From Labia minor (Eukaryota; Arthropoda; Insecta; Dermaptera; Spongiphoridae): DNA of 64,000 nucleotides. The stretch's first letter is position 1. Each line of letters opens with the position of its first letter. Position numbers and translations under genes: made by a program. The notes under the pieces are model-generated. The model saw only the letters and a program-made list of their open reading frames with translations, had not been told where the DNA came from and did not search any database. The DNA lies in assembly GCA_963082975.1 (NCBI GenBank), contig OY720346.1, positions 51,969,759 through 52,033,758 of the forward strand. The letters run 5' to 3'. Of this stretch, positions 1-10,201 are shown piece by piece.

Positions 1-1128
1 GAATATATTTTAGTGTGTAATAGTATAAAAAAAATGAATGATAAAAAAATTACATCAAAGTTAAATATTTTTAATGATTATGATGAATTATAAATATTAA
101 ATTTTTATGAAACCTGTAATAAATTTTATAGCAAATATTTATACCGTTAAAAATATTAAATAGAGAATCACGAGGGGGATTTCCCATTTTTCAATTATCA
201 AATAAAATTTTTTTATCATTTAAAAACAAATAGTAAAATGATATAAACATTTATATTTTAAATTAAAATAATAATAGAGATTATAATAAATATAATAATT
301 CATAGATAATAATGAAAAAAAAATCCATGGTATGAATTAAAAAAGTTTAATAGTTGGGACTCTAATTTTGAATTTTTGTTTCTTTATTTACCTATTTATT
401 TAATGTTTTTTTTATAACTAAGCTAATTCATAGTATATATATTAAGTTGAACTTTCTTTTAAAATGGTAATCCAAAAAAATAAAAAATAAATAAAATATT
501 AATAATATTTAATTTTAAATTATTGCTTCCAAGAACTATAATATATCAAATTTATTTTGATCTGTTTATCCTTCTAGCTAATTTTAAGTATTATAGATGA
601 ATAAATATTTGTGTAAAATATTAATAATATATTAAATTATTGTTATGACAGTTAAGTCATAAAATGATTTTTCAAAATTTTAAAATTAAATTTAAGCCAA
701 TTTAATCATTTATAAGTAAAGTAATATTTTAATATAACTTTATTATCATAATTTTATATAGGTATATAATGTAGCATGGATGTAAGAATGGAAGGGTGAT
801 TTTGGTATCCCCTTCCACAATCCTTAGAGGAAATTAATTAATGTAGCAAAAACATTTTTTTAAATTAAAAAAGAATCTCCTAAAAAGTATCGATATTTAA
901 GAATATGTTTAGAGGTCTGTTTATAATAATTGCATAAATAAAATATAAAATTATTAAAAAGAGAACAGAATAAATTTATTTTCTTTGTTTTTGTTTTACT
1001 AATTTCACGTTAAAGCTATATGTTTGTCATTTTACCTAACTTAACAGTTAATACTATTGTTGAATCAACTATTTTATAAAACTCGCAGTAAATTAAAAAT
1101 AAAAATCGATTTGATTTATTTATTTTTT
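1..1128. other. AT-rich CMIP intron, no gene seen
   Basis: Low-complexity A/T-rich sequence with no recognisable exon, transposase fragment or RNA gene on either strand. It is the start of the intron that follows the last visible CMIP exon. Confidence 0.6.
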
Positions 1129-1784
1129 ACCGACCGACGATAGTAAGGGAGGTATTGTTTTCACACCAAATTTCACATGTGGAGATTTTTACATATCTCC
1201 ACGAATCATGCATTTTCTAAACAGAAAAAAGTATTTTTAGCATGATGTCTGTCCGTCTGTCCGTCCGTCCGTCCGTCTGTCCGTCCGTCTGTCCGTCCGT
1301 ATAGATGTGTACAGCCTGAACGGCTCAACCGATTTTGATGAAATTTGGTATATTTACTTAATGCATCAGTGGGATGAATTGATCAACTTTTGGTGCAATT
1401 CCGGAAACCGGAAGTGGTAGTATTAGCGATCGACGATAGGAAGGAAAGGGTTATGTTCACACCAAAGGAGATTTTTTTATATATCTCCACGAATCATGCA
1501 CTTTGTATTGGTTTTATCCTCGAGAAAAATCATATTTATTAGTTTTTTCTTGATTTAAAATTATATGACGTCATCCAGCCATTCATGGCGTCACAGCCTG
1601 GTCTTGCATATATATTATAAATAAAATAAAATTAAAAATGTTTAGATTTATTATTTATGTATCCATATCTGTTTTTTTTTACATTAATAGATATATGAAA
1701 ATTATTTGAAATTGTTTCTGTAGCTGAAAATTAATTTATTTCAAACCGTCTGTCGGTTCGGACCTGGCCACAGGTCAACTTATT
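1129..1784 (+). repeat. Repeat family A, full-length copy (Helentron/HINE-like)
   Basis: Begins ACCGACCGACGATAG and ends with CGTCTGTCGGT, then the hairpin GACCTGGCCACAGGTC and AACTTATT. Inside are a TCTCCACGAATCATGCA block, a (GTCY)n microsatellite near 1,248-1,300 and the core GATTTTGATGAAATTTGG. It lacks coding capacity. Subterminal inverted repeats, a GTCY microsatellite and a 3' hairpin together match the layout of Helentron-associated non-autonomous elements (DINE-1 type). It is nearly identical to the copy at 40,326, which suggests recent spread. Confidence 0.65.
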
Positions 1785-1912
1785 TGTTTATAATTTACAT
1801 ATATATATATGTGTTTTTGTTTTTAGAAAAAAATAATCTACTCATTCCTTTAAAATAAATAAATAATTCAATCGATTTTAGTCAAATAATGTGTTTATTT
1901 ATTTACACTCAC

Positions 1913-2016
1913 CTGCATACAAATTTTCTTAAGACATCTTCAGCACCATTATGAGCGTGCAATGCACGAATATATTCTTGAACAAAACGACGCATTTCAG
2001 GGGCCTTGCCAAAATC
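1913..2016 (-). CDS. CMIP: CMIP orthologue, last exon inside the window (3' part outside)
   Basis: Thirty-four codons plus two bases, starting DFGKAPEMRRFVQEYIRALH and ending EDVLRKFVC, acceptor TTATAG, donor GTGAGT. It continues directly from the previous exon, as in vertebrate CMIP (KHNMDFGKCPRLRLFTQEY...VVKKFIQ). The exon ends in phase 2, so the next exon must supply one base; none matching was found between 1 and 1,912. The leucine-rich-repeat part of the protein is therefore expected to the left of the window. Confidence 0.9.
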
Positions 2017-2690
2017 CTATAAGATAAAAAAAACACAAAACATGTTATTATTATAATTACACCCATAAATATGCATATCGACTAGCAAATCATATTTGTA
2101 TTCATGATTTATCATACAAATATAGAGATATTAGATTGAGAAACGTGAATTTTTTTCGATTATTTTCTTTTCCTTCCTTCTAATAATTTAAATTTTTTAA
2201 TATTTTAATTTTAATATAAATAGTTAAAACATTAAAATAACTTTGAAAAATATATATTCGAATATATATATATAATATTAATAAAATTATATAATAAAAT
2301 TTGTTTTCTAAAAATATATGTAGTTTATATTAAGTATGGAACCTCTTATTAAATTTATTCAATTAAATGCGTATAATATTTATTGTTTATTATTATAGAA
2401 TAGATTATATTTAAAGATTAGATTTAAAGATTCATTATAAATATCCGTTAATACGCCATGAATGTTACACACAGCGAATGATAGGTAAACTGCGCAAATT
2501 TTTTTTTTGTCACATGACTAAAATGAAACATAATATATATATATATTTATTTATGATTATAAAAAATATATGTAGGCTATATATATATTAGAAGATTATT
2601 AAACATTTTCTAAATACCTATTCTAAATAAAATAATTTTTTTATTGCAAATATTTTAATTTTTAAAAATTTATTTCTATATATATGTATA
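2017..2690. other. AT-rich intron, no gene seen
   Basis: Intronic sequence between the last two visible CMIP exons, dominated by A/T runs and short (TA)n tracts. Nothing else was recognised. Confidence 0.6.
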
Positions 2691-3164
2691 CACGGGATGG
2701 TCATTCAATAAATAATGAGACAAATGGCTATAGTTCAAAAACGCTTTATTTGATTCTTACAAAATTTCGGCTATTTTTCAACATAATCACCCCCACAATT
2801 ATGTACTTGTCCATTTATCTAATTTTCTAATTTCCTTGGCGAAGAATTCTTTCGATTTAACCCGAAGTCACCGTTTCCTTAACTCCCTCATTGTTATCAA
2901 TTCTTTTTCCACGTAGGAATTCTTTGAGTGGTCCAAACAGGTTAAAATCAGATGGGGCGAGGTCGGGACTGTAGGAAGGATGAGGTAAGGCCCCCCAACT
3001 CAATATTTTAAAGTTATCACGGGCCAGCTTAGGAAACTGCAAGAAAGTTGGGACAAATGTATATCTGTGGGGGTGATTATGTTGAAAAATAGCCCGAATT
3101 TTGTAAGAATCAATTAAACTGAACTATAGCCATTTGTCTCTTTACTTATTGAATGACCCTCGCA
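2691..3164 (-). mobile_element. Internally deleted mariner element with long inverted ends
   Basis: A 474-bp element flanked by TA dinucleotides (2,689-2,690 and 3,165-3,166). Both ends carry GGTCATTCAATAA, and the similarity continues inward through ACATAATCACCCCCACA, so the inverted repeats extend over 100 bp. A minus-strand reading frame (3,042-2,857) keeps the end of a mariner transposase with PHPSYSPDLAPSDFNLF, which contains the third catalytic aspartate region. The N-terminal DNA-binding part and the first catalytic residues are gone, so it cannot be autonomous. Confidence 0.85.
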
Positions 3165-3225
3165 TATTATCAATTATATAAGATAAATATTATATTATCA
3201 ATTATATAATATAAATACAGACATT

Positions 3226-3256
<31 letters not shown>

Positions 3257-3431
3257 GTATATATATATATCACTGATCTAAGAATCTTTTTATCATTATT
3301 TTCATAATTTTTAATTCTACTTTATCATTTTATGTAAAAGATATTTTAAAAATTTTTTTCATTGGGTATTAATTCCATGTTGACATAACACGAGATTGTA
3401 GTATAATAGTAAGAATTATATAAAAACTTAC

Positions 3432-3611
3432 TACATTATGTTTGAGAATTCGATGAACGACAGGTGCAAGTGCATCGCCGACTACAGGAGATCGTGGCCG
3501 TGCTCTACAATGTCTTGCAAAATACCTGCACATGGCTGCTGATGGGGGGTAATTCTCTAAAAGGGGGGCAACGGACGAGATAACATCCTCAGGAGCGGCT
3601 CCTCCGGCCTC
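3432..3611 (-). CDS. CMIP: CMIP orthologue, 60-codon exon
   Basis: Sixty codons starting EAGGAAPEDVISSVAPLLEN and ending RILKHNV, acceptor TTTCTAG, donor GTAAGT, phase 0 at both ends. The block CRYFARHCRARPRSPVV and the ending PVVHRILKHN are diagnostic: vertebrate CMIP has CKHCRERPRSMVV and PVVQRILKHN at the same place. This is the strongest single piece of evidence for the gene assignment. It is one of the least AT-rich stretches in the left third of the window. Confidence 0.92.
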
Positions 3612-3855
3612 CTAGAAATAATACATAATTCTTATGTTGTTAAATCTTTAAACAAATAATAAATAAATAATATAAAATATTCTCTTTAAGTCAGTATAAA
3701 ATATCTTTAATAATTTATAAGAATTGGTTACGATCCAATATTTTTATTTCCATTTATCAATAATAATTTATTTTTGAAACCTCATTTAATTTAAATATTT
3801 AATATTAGCATTTTAGAAATGTCTCTATTTGTTTAAAGAAATCAACATTTCTTTT

Positions 3856-4480
3856 TTATTATCACGCTAGAGATAGTATTGCGATCTCGAAAATTTTCGA
3901 TGTCGAGATTTTGATGTTTTTATACGTTTTGAAGGTCCCTGAGTCATTTTCACAAAGGTTGAGAAAAATGTCTCTGTGTATGTCTGTATGTCTCTCTCTC
4001 TGTGTGTGTGTGTATGTAGACAAGATACGTAAAAACGGTTTGAGCTAGAATAATAAAATTTAGTACACAGGTATTATTCAAAATTAGTAGTTTTCTATCA
4101 ACTTTTGAGAAATGAAGTTCATTCGGAAGAGATCATTACCTACAACGTTTTGATATTTTTTCTTCTAAAGTGACCGTAAAAATAAAGATATATGTTTGAT
4201 AGTTTTTCACATGATTAAAAATAGTATAAAACTGCTATATATATAATTTCAGCTTGATTGAATCGCTGAAAGTAAAAAAATTTTAACACGTTGACTCCCA
4301 ATTATGCGCCAGCACGTGACATGTTGTCATCAACAAGAGCCAAACACGCGCTGATTTAATAAATATTATTTATTAATTTTAATTTATATTTATAATTAAT
4401 TAAATTTAATTTAAATATAATATATTATAATTAATCCAATTCAAATTTGCGAGATAGTCGAGTGGAGACACTCCAGATTC
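3856..4480 (+). repeat. Repeat family B copy (Helentron/HINE-like)
   Basis: Starts at a degraded ACTATCTCGC-type end followed by GAGATAGTATTGCGATC and runs through a TGTC/GT-rich tract and the core GAGCTAGAATAATAAAATTT. It ends GCGAGATAGTCGAGTG-GAGA-CACTCCAG. The inverted pair ACTATCTCGC/GCGAGATAGT and the GAGTG-loop-CACTC hairpin define the family; other copies are at 29,431, 34,624, 46,106, 57,043 and 60,873. No coding capacity. Confidence 0.65.
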
Positions 4481-4972
4481 TTTTTTTTCTCTTATTTTAC
4501 TCACTCATCCAGAAATAAAACATTTTAATTAGCAAATTAAATAAACTAAATCTAGGTATGTGAAATTATCAAACTAAATTAGTTAATTCATTTGCACTAA
4601 ATGTAAATGTACTAAATAACAATTTATTATATAATAAGGTTTGAAAAATAAAAATTAGCAAGAGCTCATGTGATGGTTCTAATTTCGAAAAGTGATTGTA
4701 TGAGTGTGCGTGGTTTGTACACGTAACCTATCGTCGTTATAAGAAAAACGGTCATAAATAAACACAATGTCTAGATTTTAAGTAAATATTTAATTCGATT
4801 CAGTGGATAGATTCAGGTTAAGTAAACATACAATTCAGGTTGCAAGTGATAAAAGTCTGCCAAATGTGACGTATATATCTAGATTAGATAGGCAAGAGAG
4901 AAAAAGAAAGATAAATATACATGGTATACTTGTACTCTATTTCCATCCCCAATTCACCCCGTCTAATATATA
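4481..4972. other. Unassigned sequence before the Ty3/gypsy element
   Basis: Slightly less AT-rich than its surroundings. A 78-codon plus-strand frame at 4,803-5,039 runs into the LTR and has no recognisable domain, so it is not counted as a gene. Confidence 0.5.
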
Positions 4973-5270
4973 TGTAATACTGAGAAAGGGTTTTCAAAGA
5001 AGAAAACAATGCTCTGGAACTAGAGTTTTTATTAATTGATAAAAATTATAAAATACATTTAATACATTTAAATACATTTACTTTCACATACCTAGAGAAT
5101 TGAATTTCTGTTCTTTTATCAGTTTTATTTTAATATTCACAATTTTACTAAATATGAGATAAATCTTGTTTATGTTTATTATACTCGTCACTGCCCATAT
5201 GAAGTATTAACTAACAGTAAATACACTAAATACACTAACTCCATTAGATGACGCCAAATACCATTTTACA
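4973..5270 (-). repeat. 3' LTR of the Ty3/gypsy element
   Basis: 298 bp from TGTAATACTG to CCATTTTACA in plus orientation, matching 9,232-9,529 throughout. Read in element orientation it has GAGTATAATAAACA as a candidate promoter core. Confidence 0.93.
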
Positions 5271-5280
5271 TCAACCCTCC

Positions 5281-8061
5281 TTATTGACTCTTTTTTTCAA
5301 TCTGATAAAAAGAGTAAGGAACTAATTTATTGCTATGGAACAAATTTACCTCTCTTCGTTTTCTGTCCGTTTCTACTTCATATATTGAACTTGCAATCTT
5401 TCTCTTTATTACAAATGGTCCTTCTCTCACTCTATCCAATTTATTTCTATTTAGCTTGTTTCCATTTGATATGTAGACCAATTCTCCTTCTTTAAATTCA
5501 TAATCATATTTATTTTTGTTCATCCTCTTACTATTTCTTTTAGCACTAATCATAGCATTCATTATTGCTTTCTGTCTGTCTATTTTTAATTCTGGATCTC
5601 TTTTTAATTCTTTGGGCACTATTTCAGATTGATTTCCATATAACAAATACATAGGCGCGAATCTTGTGCTTGAGTGAATTGTGTTGTTATACTCTTCAAT
5701 ACAGGAATTTGCAATCGTTGTCCACGCCTTTGACTTTCTCATCTCATCCATCCTACATCGGATTCTGTTCACTAATGTTTGATTCAAGCGTTCATTTAGT
5801 CCGTTAGATTGTGGACTATCTACACAAGTATAAATTAGTTTAATATTCTCTTTATTTATAAAATCTTTGAATTTATTAGAATTGAGAGCGCTGTACCTGT
5901 CCACCAATAATATTTCTATCTTATTTTTTTCTGTGATATTTTTAATTAACTTAATAAAATCTTGTGTCATTTGTCCTTTTGAAGTTAAATGCCATACATA
6001 TCTAGAGAAGTGATCTACTAATATATGTAAATATTTTTTTTCGGAATTATTTCCACTAAAGCCTCCTATAGTATCCATAGACATTATGTGAAAAGGGTAT
6101 TCTGCTGGTCCTAATTGAGATAATAAGCCTATTGGCCTTCTTGTTCTGGTTTTATTTTTATTGCATATCTCACAAGTCCAACAAATATCTTTTATTAAAC
6201 TATCCATATTATAAAAATAGTAATGTGGTCTTATTTTTTCAGCTATTTGTTTGATGCCTATATGTCCATACACGTTGTGAATTTTTTTTATTAATTTTGA
6301 TCCAAATTTTTCAGATATAAATATTCTTTTTCTATTATTTAGAATCTTAAAATTTATTTCACCTTCTTTTAAAATTTTCTTTGAATTTTCAATTTCCTTT
6401 TTTATTGTCTTTTGATCTTTTATTATTTCTTCTATTTGGATCATGTTATTTATTTTAATACAATCATCTTCTTTCTTTTTTTGACTTGGGGTTAGTTTTT
6501 TTGAAAAATATCCTATAGGATGTAGTAACCCATCTTCTTGTTTTTGTTTTAGGACCCCGCCAAGGCCCATTCTTGATGCGTCTGTCTCTAAAACGATATC
6601 TTTTTCATGATCGTAAATTGATAAAATTGGAGTTGAAGATAAATATTGTTTAATTTCTTGAAAACACTTTTCACATTCCTGGGACCAAATAAATTTTTCA
6701 TTTTTTTTTAAAAGATTATGTAATGGAGATAATCGTTGGGTACAATGATCTATAAATTTATGATAAAAATTAATTTTTCCCAACAGTTGACGTACCATTT
6801 TTCTTGTTGTAGGTCTTTTAAACTCCTTGATTGCAATAAGGTTATCATTAATTGGGCTAATTTTACCATTCTCAATCACATGCCCTAAAAATTTTATTGA
6901 ATTTGTGGCAAAAACGCATTTTTCTAACTTCAATTTAATTCCTTCAAGTTTAATGGCTTTAAAAACTAATTTTAGATGATTTAAATGTTCACTAAATGTT
7001 TTGGAAAAAATAAGGACATCATCTATGTAATTTAAACAAAATTTTCCCAACTTGTAACGTCTCAATATACTAGAAAGCATTCTTTGAAATATCGCAGGAC
7101 TATTTTTAAAGCCAAATGGAAGAACTTTCCACTGCCAATGTCCTTTTTGGGTTATAAATGCTGTTTTCTTTCTGTCTTTCACCCTGATAGGTATGGACCA
7201 AAAAGCTGAGTTAACATCTAATGCTGTGTACCATTTACAACCACCTACGTGCACTACCAAATCCTCTATTCTAGGAAATGGTTGTGGTTCCGGAACAACT
7301 AACTGATTTAACTCTCTGAAGTCTACACATAATCGGGTTCTTCTACCATCTTCTTTTTTAAAACATAAAGTTACTGGCGAAGCGAATGGAGAATTTGATT
7401 CTTCTATTAAATCATATTTTAACAGTTGTTCTATTTGGTTATCTATCTCTTCTTGATCTTGAAATGAACACCGATAAGGTTTTTTTGCAACATATTTTTC
7501 TTCTTTTAATTTAATTTGACCTTCTCCATTACCAATTCGTCCTACATCAAATTTATGTTTAGCAAAATTTAATTTGTGATTATTTATCAATTGGGTAATA
7601 CTATTTTTCTTTTCTTCTTCAATATTTTTCAAATTTATATTATCTCCTTTCAGTTTTTCTTCTAGCCTATTTATGTCTATTATTTTATTATCAAGTTTTT
7701 GTTTTATATTCAAATTTTCATCCTGGATGAGTCTATATTTCTTTATTACATCCAGACCTAGTAATAAATCATATTTAAAATTATCATTTTTTATTACTAG
7801 CACTTCTACTTCATCTTCTATTTCACCTATTTTTAAGCGTACAGTTGCCCGGTTATTACAAAAATCCACCCCAGTAATAGTTTTAAGCAAGCTTTCATTA
7901 TTGTTTAATCTACAATTTAATAAATTTACAATTTTATTATTAATTAATGAATTAGTAGATCCATTATCATAAACTGCCGTAATCCGCTTGTTTTTATCAA
8001 TTATTATTGGAATTTTTATTAAAGAATTGGGAATGGATTTTTCCGGGCATTTTAGTTTTTT
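5281..8061 (-). CDS. pol: Ty3/gypsy pol polyprotein (protease-RT-truncated RNase H-integrase)
   Basis: An 869-codon frame starts with a methionine at 7,890, but the open frame extends upstream to the gag overlap, where a -1 shift would enter it. Residue numbers count from that Met. Protease lies upstream of it, with active-site motif VYDNGST (DNG instead of the usual DTG/DSG), and LLLGLDVI at 42-49. RT has LDVNSAF (D225) and YIDD (D290, D291). RNase H starts with ETDAS (D437) but breaks after about residue 470: the later acidic residues and His are missing. Integrase has the zinc site H538, H543, C570, C573 and the DD35E triad D606, D664, E700, then GPFVI. The RNase H loss suggests that this copy depends on others. 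Confidence 0.9.
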   Translation of the reverse strand, partial: KKLKCPEKSIPNSLIKIPIIIDKNKRITAVYDNGSTNSLINNKIVNLLNCRLNNNESLLKTITGVDFCNNRATVRLKIGEIEDEVEVLVIKNDNFKYDLLLGLDVIKKYRLIQDENLNIKQKLDNKIIDINRLEEKLKGDNINLKNIEEEKKNSITQLINNHKLNFAKHKFDVGRIGNGEGQIKLKEEKYVAKKPYRCSFQDQEEIDNQIEQLLKYDLIEESNSPFASPVTLCFKKEDGRRTRLCVDFRELNQLVVPEPQPFPRIEDLVVHVGGCKWYTALDVNSAFWSIPIRVKDRKKTAFITQKGHWQWKVLPFGFKNSPAIFQRMLSSILRRYKLGKFCLNYIDDVLIFSKTFSEHLNHLKLVFKAIKLEGIKLKLEKCVFATNSIKFLGHVIENGKISPINDNLIAIKEFKRPTTRKMVRQLLGKINFYHKFIDHCTQRLSPLHNLLKKNEKFIWSQECEKCFQEIKQYLSSTPILSIYDHEKDIVLETDASRMGLGGVLKQKQEDGLLHPIGYFSKKLTPSQKKKEDDCIKINNMIQIEEIIKDQKTIKKEIENSKKILKEGEINFKILNNRKRIFISEKFGSKLIKKIHNVYGHIGIKQIAEKIRPHYYFYNMDSLIKDICWTCEICNKNKTRTRRPIGLLSQLGPAEYPFHIMSMDTIGGFSGNNSEKKYLHILVDHFSRYVWHLTSKGQMTQDFIKLIKNITEKNKIEILLVDRYSALNSNKFKDFINKENIKLIYTCVDSPQSNGLNERLNQTLVNRIRCRMDEMRKSKAWTTIANSCIEEYNNTIHSSTRFAPMYLLYGNQSEIVPKELKRDPELKIDRQKAIMNAMISAKRNSKRMNKNKYDYEFKEGELVYISNGNKLNRNKLDRVREGPFVIKRKIASSIYEVETDRKRREVNLFHSNKLVPYSFYQIEKKSQ

Positions 8062-9206
8062 TGGTACTCACATGAAGTTTCTTCGTTACAATCTTGTTCC
8101 TCAATCTCTAAATTGTTAACTCTATTGATTGGTAAAGTTTTTTTTTTATTATTCCAGCAAAATTGAACTGGATGAAATCTATAAAAGCCTAAAGATTCAC
8201 ATATTTCACAAGGCTGTTTGTTCTTTTTATCCATTGTTTTAATTTTATTTTGATCATAATATGTATTTCTCTTGGTAGTTTCAGGAGAAATTTTTCTCTC
8301 AAAGTTCTTACTTATACTGTAGGATTCACCAATTTTTTTTATTTCCTTCATTAAGTCATCAAATGTCTTTACTTTTTCTCTGTCAATTTGATTTTGTACT
8401 TCCACAGGAAGAGAGGTTACTATTTGATAAGTTCGAATTATTTCTGGTATTATTTGATCAATTCCTAATAATAAATTTTCTTTTTTTATAATGAATTCAA
8501 TCAATGATCCATTCATATATTTATAATTAAAGGCCTGTCGGATTGGAGTCCAAGTTTTATTTTCAAAAACCAATATAAATGATACTTTCCATTGTTTCCA
8601 ATCATTCAAAGATAGTTTTTTTATATTGGAGGTATACCATCCTAGGGCACACCCCTCTATAAATAACTTAAGGCATTCCACTTTATCACTATCATTTTCA
8701 ACATTAAGTCTATCACACTCTTTCTCAAAAGACTCTATCCAAGGTAAGGCATCATATTTCTGTCTATTAAATTTATCAATTAAAAATTTTTTTTCTACTT
8801 TCTGTAAATCCACTTTGTTGGTTTTGTATAATTGTTTTTCCAATTCTCGAATTCTTTCTGACAGACTTTCTTCTTTAGATACCTCATTTTTTATCTTATT
8901 CTCACTAATTTCCAATTCTTCTAACATATGCTCTCCAATGCAAAAGTTTCCACCCTCATCCAAAAAAATTTCCTTTAGTTCTTGCTTAAATGGCACTGAT
9001 ACTTTTCTATATCCATTAATTTTTGTAATTGAAGTCATGCTGTTTGTTATACTTTTTATTTTGAGCAGTGTAGGATATTTATTGATTCCTTTGATATCAT
9101 TCGGTAATACATACCATGTTATTTTGTCCCAAGATAACGCTTCCAGTTCAAATACATTCTCTTCTTTCTTTATAATATGAAGGTATAATTTTTCTAATGG
9201 ACTCAT
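8052..9206 (-). CDS. gag: Ty3/gypsy gag protein
   Basis: A 384-codon frame starting 26 bases inside the 5' LTR boundary. The middle has the helical gag core (IDKFNRQKYDALPWIESFEK and following). Near the C terminus, residues 333-350 form a zinc knuckle with spacing CX2CX8HX4C (CEICESLG...HPVQFC), a little longer than the usual CX2CX4HX4C. Gag would form the virus-like particle in the cytoplasm and bind element RNA. It ends in TAA directly after the frameshift heptamer. Confidence 0.88.
   Translation of the reverse strand: MSPLEKLYLHIIKKEENVFELEALSWDKITWYVLPNDIKGINKYPTLLKIKSITNSMTSITKINGYRKVSVPFKQELKEIFLDEGGNFCIGEHMLEELEISENKIKNEVSKEESLSERIRELEKQLYKTNKVDLQKVEKKFLIDKFNRQKYDALPWIESFEKECDRLNVENDSDKVECLKLFIEGCALGWYTSNIKKLSLNDWKQWKVSFILVFENKTWTPIRQAFNYKYMNGSLIEFIIKKENLLLGIDQIIPEIIRTYQIVTSLPVEVQNQIDREKVKTFDDLMKEIKKIGESYSISKNFERKISPETTKRNTYYDQNKIKTMDKKNKQPCEICESLGFYRFHPVQFCWNNKKKTLPINRVNNLEIEEQDCNEETSCEYQKN
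8055..8061 (-). promoter_or_regulatory. Candidate -1 ribosomal frameshift site (A AAA AAC)
   Basis: In gag frame the last codons are CAA AAA AAC TAA, so a canonical X XXY YYZ heptamer lies directly before the gag stop. Slipping back one base gives a frame that stays open into the protease and pol. No experiment is available; a downstream structure was not modelled. Confidence 0.75.
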
Positions 9207-9214
9207 TTTATTTT

Positions 9215-9231
9215 GGAATAGAAATTCAATT
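9215..9231 (-). promoter_or_regulatory. Putative self-priming primer-binding site
   Basis: Directly inside the 5' LTR the element-sense sequence is AATTGAATTTCTATTC, and no TGG (the tRNA CCA complement) follows the LTR. The LTR itself carries, in element sense, GAACAGAAATTCAATT. The two can pair over 12 bases, then one mismatch and three more pairs. This is the arrangement of self-primed Tf1/sushi-type elements. Confidence 0.5.
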
Positions 9232-9529
9232 TGTAATACTGAGAAAGGGTTTTCAAAGAAGAAAACAATGCTCTGGAACTAGAGTTTTTATTAATTGATA
9301 AAAATTATAAAATACATTTAATACATTTAAATACATTTACTTTCACATACCTAGAGAATTGAATTTCTGTTCTTTTATCAGTTTTATTTTAATATTCACA
9401 ATTTTACTAAATATGAGATAAATCTTGTTTATGTTTATTATACTCGTCACTGCCCATATGAAGTATTAACTAACAGTAAATACACTAAATACACTAACTC
9501 CATTAGATGACGCCAAATACCATTTTACA
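9232..9529 (-). repeat. 5' LTR of the Ty3/gypsy element
   Basis: Direct repeat of 4,973-5,270, no mismatch seen on reading. Followed on the plus strand by TATA of the target duplication and then a family F repeat. Confidence 0.93.
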
Positions 9530-9830
9530 TATATATATTATCTTATATACTAGTAAAAATTATATATATATATATATATGTATGTATATATATACACACA
9601 CATATATATGTATCTTTGAAATATTAAACCGCTCGAAGGCTCTTTTTTGAATAATATAATAATAATAATAATAATAATTTTTATAAAGAAAAATCGATCT
9701 ATATTGGTTTCAGCCTCAGAAAAAACATCTTAATTAGTTTTTTCTTAATTTAAAATGGGAAATTTAAATGACATCAACAACTACGTCAGCGCTTTCTAAA
9801 AGGGTACAGTGATCAGTTCCAGGGATTAAG
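9530..9830 (+). repeat. Repeat family F copy
   Basis: Starts TTATCTTATATACTAGTAAAAATT, then a (TA)n tract, TTAAACCGCTCGAAGG, and the block CATCTTAATTAG plus TTTTTTCTTAATTTAAAAT. Related copies are at 22,945 and, inverted, 55,795. The last block is shared with families A and C. Confidence 0.55.
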
Positions 9831-10200
9831 TAATTTTGCTCTTGTTTTAAATTAATTTCTGAAAGCCCCACAAGAAAATCAACTTCAAAATTTGATATAA
9901 GGATCATAAAACTAACTGATCCTTACTCAATATAGAAAATTTAAAATTTTTAATCCTATTTTTTTTTTAAAAAAAGCACTAAGTTTAAAAAAAAGTTCTA
10001 AAACATAGTAATTGGTTCCCCTGATTGAATGGGTACGTTTCTTTAATTAAAACTTTTAAATTAGTTTTTTTAAAGGATAAAATAATAAAAAAAAATACCT
10101 GAAATTCAATAATAGTGTATATTAAATTACATTTAATTAATGCTGCAATCAAATAAATCTGGAATAAATTGATGAACTACACAGAAATTCAAGGCTGTTT
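9831..10200. other. AT-rich intron, no feature seen
   Basis: No recognisable transposase, exon or RNA gene. Confidence 0.5.
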
Positions 10201-10201
10201 T

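Larger units (their letters stand above)
4973..9529 (-). mobile_element. Complete Ty3/gypsy LTR retrotransposon
   Basis: A 4,557-bp element with two 298-bp LTRs that read as identical, TG...CA termini and a TATA target duplication (4,969-4,972 and 9,530-9,533). All genes are on the minus strand, so the 5' LTR is the right one. It encodes gag and pol but no envelope. The integrase GPF motif is present but no chromodomain was seen. Identical LTRs imply recent insertion into the CMIP intron. Confidence 0.93.

Noticed and set aside
1248..1300. CRISPR-like or satellite array in the GTCY tract
   Set aside because: Simple microsatellite without spacers, inside a dispersed repeat.
4803..5039. 78-codon plus-strand frame
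   Set aside because: Runs into the LTR in the wrong orientation; no domain.
7673..9180. Plus-strand frames of 99 and 184 codons
   Set aside because: Antisense shadows of gag and pol.
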